DNA of 14,042 bases. It comes from Bacillota bacterium. Lineage in GTDB: Bacteria > Bacillota > Bacilli > Paenibacillales > NBRC-103111. The stretch lies in the NCBI GenBank assembly GCA_023393235.1, contig JAEWMH010000215.1:1-14042 (forward strand). The letters run 5' to 3'. Positions 12,901 through 14,042 of this stretch are shown here, in pieces. The position numbers and the translations under genes are program-made. The notes below the pieces were generated by a model, which saw nothing but the letters and a program-made list of their open reading frames with translations, did no database searches and was not told the origin of the DNA. How positions within the stretch are numbered: position 1 is the first letter of the stretch; every line of letters begins with the position of its first letter.

Positions 12901-14042
12901 GTCCCATACACCCCCTGGGCGCTGCTGACAATCTGCTCCGTAAGCACCTGCTCAATGCGGGCCACGATGCTGTTAATGTCCGACTCCTGACGGATATCCC
13001 CCGTCTGCACATTCACACTGGGCGTCATCTGCACAAAGTTCTGGATATTCTTCATCTCCGCCAGCTCACGCATAGTCGCCAGATCCTCGCCGCTAACCTC
13101 GACAGTGTCGTTGATGGAGCCGACTTCGTTGACTTTGCCAATCTTATCGATACCGCCGGCAAGCAACGAATTATCAAAGTTGTTCTTTACGTTTGGATCC
13201 TCTTTTCCGCCAAGCACTCCGCCGAATTTATCGCCAAGACCGGTCAGCCCATTTTTTAGTTTATCGATTGCACCACTCCCCATTCCAAAACCCGTATCCC
13301 AAGCATCCCCATATTCAATGCGAGAGTCTATCGTCGGAGCACCCCAATCAAGGGTTATTGCCTGGTCATTCTTTCCCCATCCCAGAAGCTTATCTTTCAA
13401 GGAGTTGAGTCCCTCTGTCCAATTGGTCCCGAAAATAGCGTCGATAATCTTGGTCACTATAGTACCAAGTGATAAAAACCACGAGATGATGTGTCCTAAC
13501 AGGTTTTTCACAGCATCACCAAAGCTGTCAAACCCTCCATTAAACACATTCAAAACCCATTCGATTATGCTGACCCATTTCTCGATAAAACGAGTCCATA
13601 AGAACTGAATGACAGCATTCAGGATGCCAATAATCGTATTCCAGATCATCGCGCCTAGAACCAAAAAGGCACCAACTATGCCTCCTATAACTTGGCCAAC
13701 CGTTTCACCGAAATATACAACAGCCATGATCAGGGCAAAAATAACTGCAATAATAAGCAGAATAGGCCAGTTGATCATCAACCATACTCCTAGCTGCGTT
13801 AAAAGAGGCGGAATCATGGCAAGAAGCGGGGGAAGTATCATCCATAAAGCCATAACCAAACCGCTAGCGATTAATCCTACCAGGAGGGGGATATTGGTAG
13901 AGAGAAAATTTACAATCCCCATAAAGCCTTTTGCCAGCCAAGTGACTAACGACACAACAATATAAAGTCCCTTACCAAACAGAGTAAAAAACGGGGTGAA
14001 CTTTCCCGAATCAAAAGCATCCGTAATCATAGAAATTAAGGG
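12897..14042 (-). CDS. Tail tape measure protein, C-terminal part (start outside window)
   Basis: The frame is open to the right edge, so only the last 381 residues are seen; the first internal ATG at 14030 is not a real start. Residues about 1-150 of the fragment are strongly hydrophobic with several membrane-type helices (VSLVTWLAKGFMGIVNFLST, IPLLVGLIASGLVMALWMIL, INWPILLIIAVIFALIMAVV), typical of tape measure proteins whose hydrophobic part is thought to help DNA or tube passage through the membrane. A glycine- and aspartate-rich segment follows, then a helical end (EQVLTEQIVSSAQGVYGT). Position immediately before xkdP equals that of PBSX XkdO. The part from about 13180 rightward is more AT-rich than the rest of the operon. 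Confidence 0.85.
   Translation of the reverse strand, partial: PLISMITDAFDSGKFTPFFTLFGKGLYIVVSLVTWLAKGFMGIVNFLSTNIPLLVGLIASGLVMALWMILPPLLAMIPPLLTQLGVWLMINWPILLIIAVIFALIMAVVYFGETVGQVIGGIVGAFLVLGAMIWNTIIGILNAVIQFLWTRFIEKWVSIIEWVLNVFNGGFDSFGDAVKNLLGHIISWFLSLGTIVTKIIDAIFGTNWTEGLNSLKDKLLGWGKNDQAITLDWGAPTIDSRIEYGDAWDTGFGMGSGAIDKLKNGLTGLGDKFGGVLGGKEDPNVKNNFDNSLLAGGIDKIGKVNEVGSINDTVEVSGEDLATMRELAEMKNIQNFVQMTPSVNVQTGDIRQESDINSIVARIEQVLTEQIVSSAQGVYGT

Larger units (their letters stand above)
2775..14042 (-). mobile_element. PBSX-like prophage or phage-tail-like particle: tail and lysis module (right end outside window)
   Basis: Sixteen leftward genes in near-continuous overlap follow the gene order of the Bacillus PBSX late operon: tape measure, XkdP, XkdQ, XkdR, XkdS, XkdT, XkdU, tail fibre, XkdW, a small protein, XhlA, holin, endolysin. 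This defines a contractile tail, baseplate and lysis module. The left limit lies somewhere between the endolysin stop at 2775 and the host terminator at 2473; the right limit is not seen. No capsid, portal, terminase, integrase or repressor gene is in the window, so a full prophage, a defective one and a tailocin are all possible. Confidence 0.88.

Overview
The window looks like a mid-GC Bacillota chromosome, most probably Paenibacillus or a close relative. This is inferred from strong GGAGG-type ribosome sites, Bacillales-type gene families and a PBSX-like tail operon; composition was judged by eye, not computed. It holds two parts: a short host metabolic locus at the left (1-2473) and a leftward-transcribed prophage or phage-tail-like block filling the rest (14042 down to 2775).

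Host part. An AraC-family regulator (1-830, minus strand, C-terminus cut by the window edge) is divergent from a Gfo/Idh/MocA-family oxidoreductase (1150-2226, plus strand). The arrangement suggests the regulator controls the oxidoreductase through the 319-bp gap between them. After the oxidoreductase stop codon comes a head-to-tail array of 15-bp repeats in the gene's own reading frame (2242-2430), then a clear rho-independent terminator (2440-2473). A gene-free stretch of about 300 bp (2474-2774) follows. It contains three degenerate copies of a roughly 21-bp motif and probably includes the host/phage border.

Phage part. Reading in transcription order (right to left), the block holds: the C-terminal part of a tape measure protein; the PBSX-type set XkdP (LysM), XkdQ, XkdR (DUF2577), XkdS (DUF2634, gp25-like) and XkdT (baseplate J); a three-gene insert (a 137-residue protein of unknown function and two proteins with Mtd-type N-terminal domains, one carrying a DUF2793-like domain and one an EF-hand loop); XkdU (gpI-like); a tail fibre with a probable receptor-binding C-terminal domain; XkdW; and a 43-residue CD1375-like protein. 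Two tandem terminator hairpins follow, then the lysis cassette: XhlA, an LLH-type holin and a DUF1906 endolysin. Most junctions overlap by 1-14 bp or sit within a few bases, so this is one tightly coupled operon for a contractile tail plus lysis. No head, packaging, integrase or lysogeny gene is in view. The sequence therefore cannot tell a complete myovirus prophage from a tail-only particle (tailocin).

The most notable structures beyond ordinary gene calls are a ~105-bp near-palindrome filling the only large gap inside the tail operon (11132-11236), the codon-phased 15-bp array behind the oxidoreductase, the three-gene host-range insert between XkdT and XkdU, and the double terminator separating tail from lysis genes. 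No clearly new enzymatic or defence system is visible.
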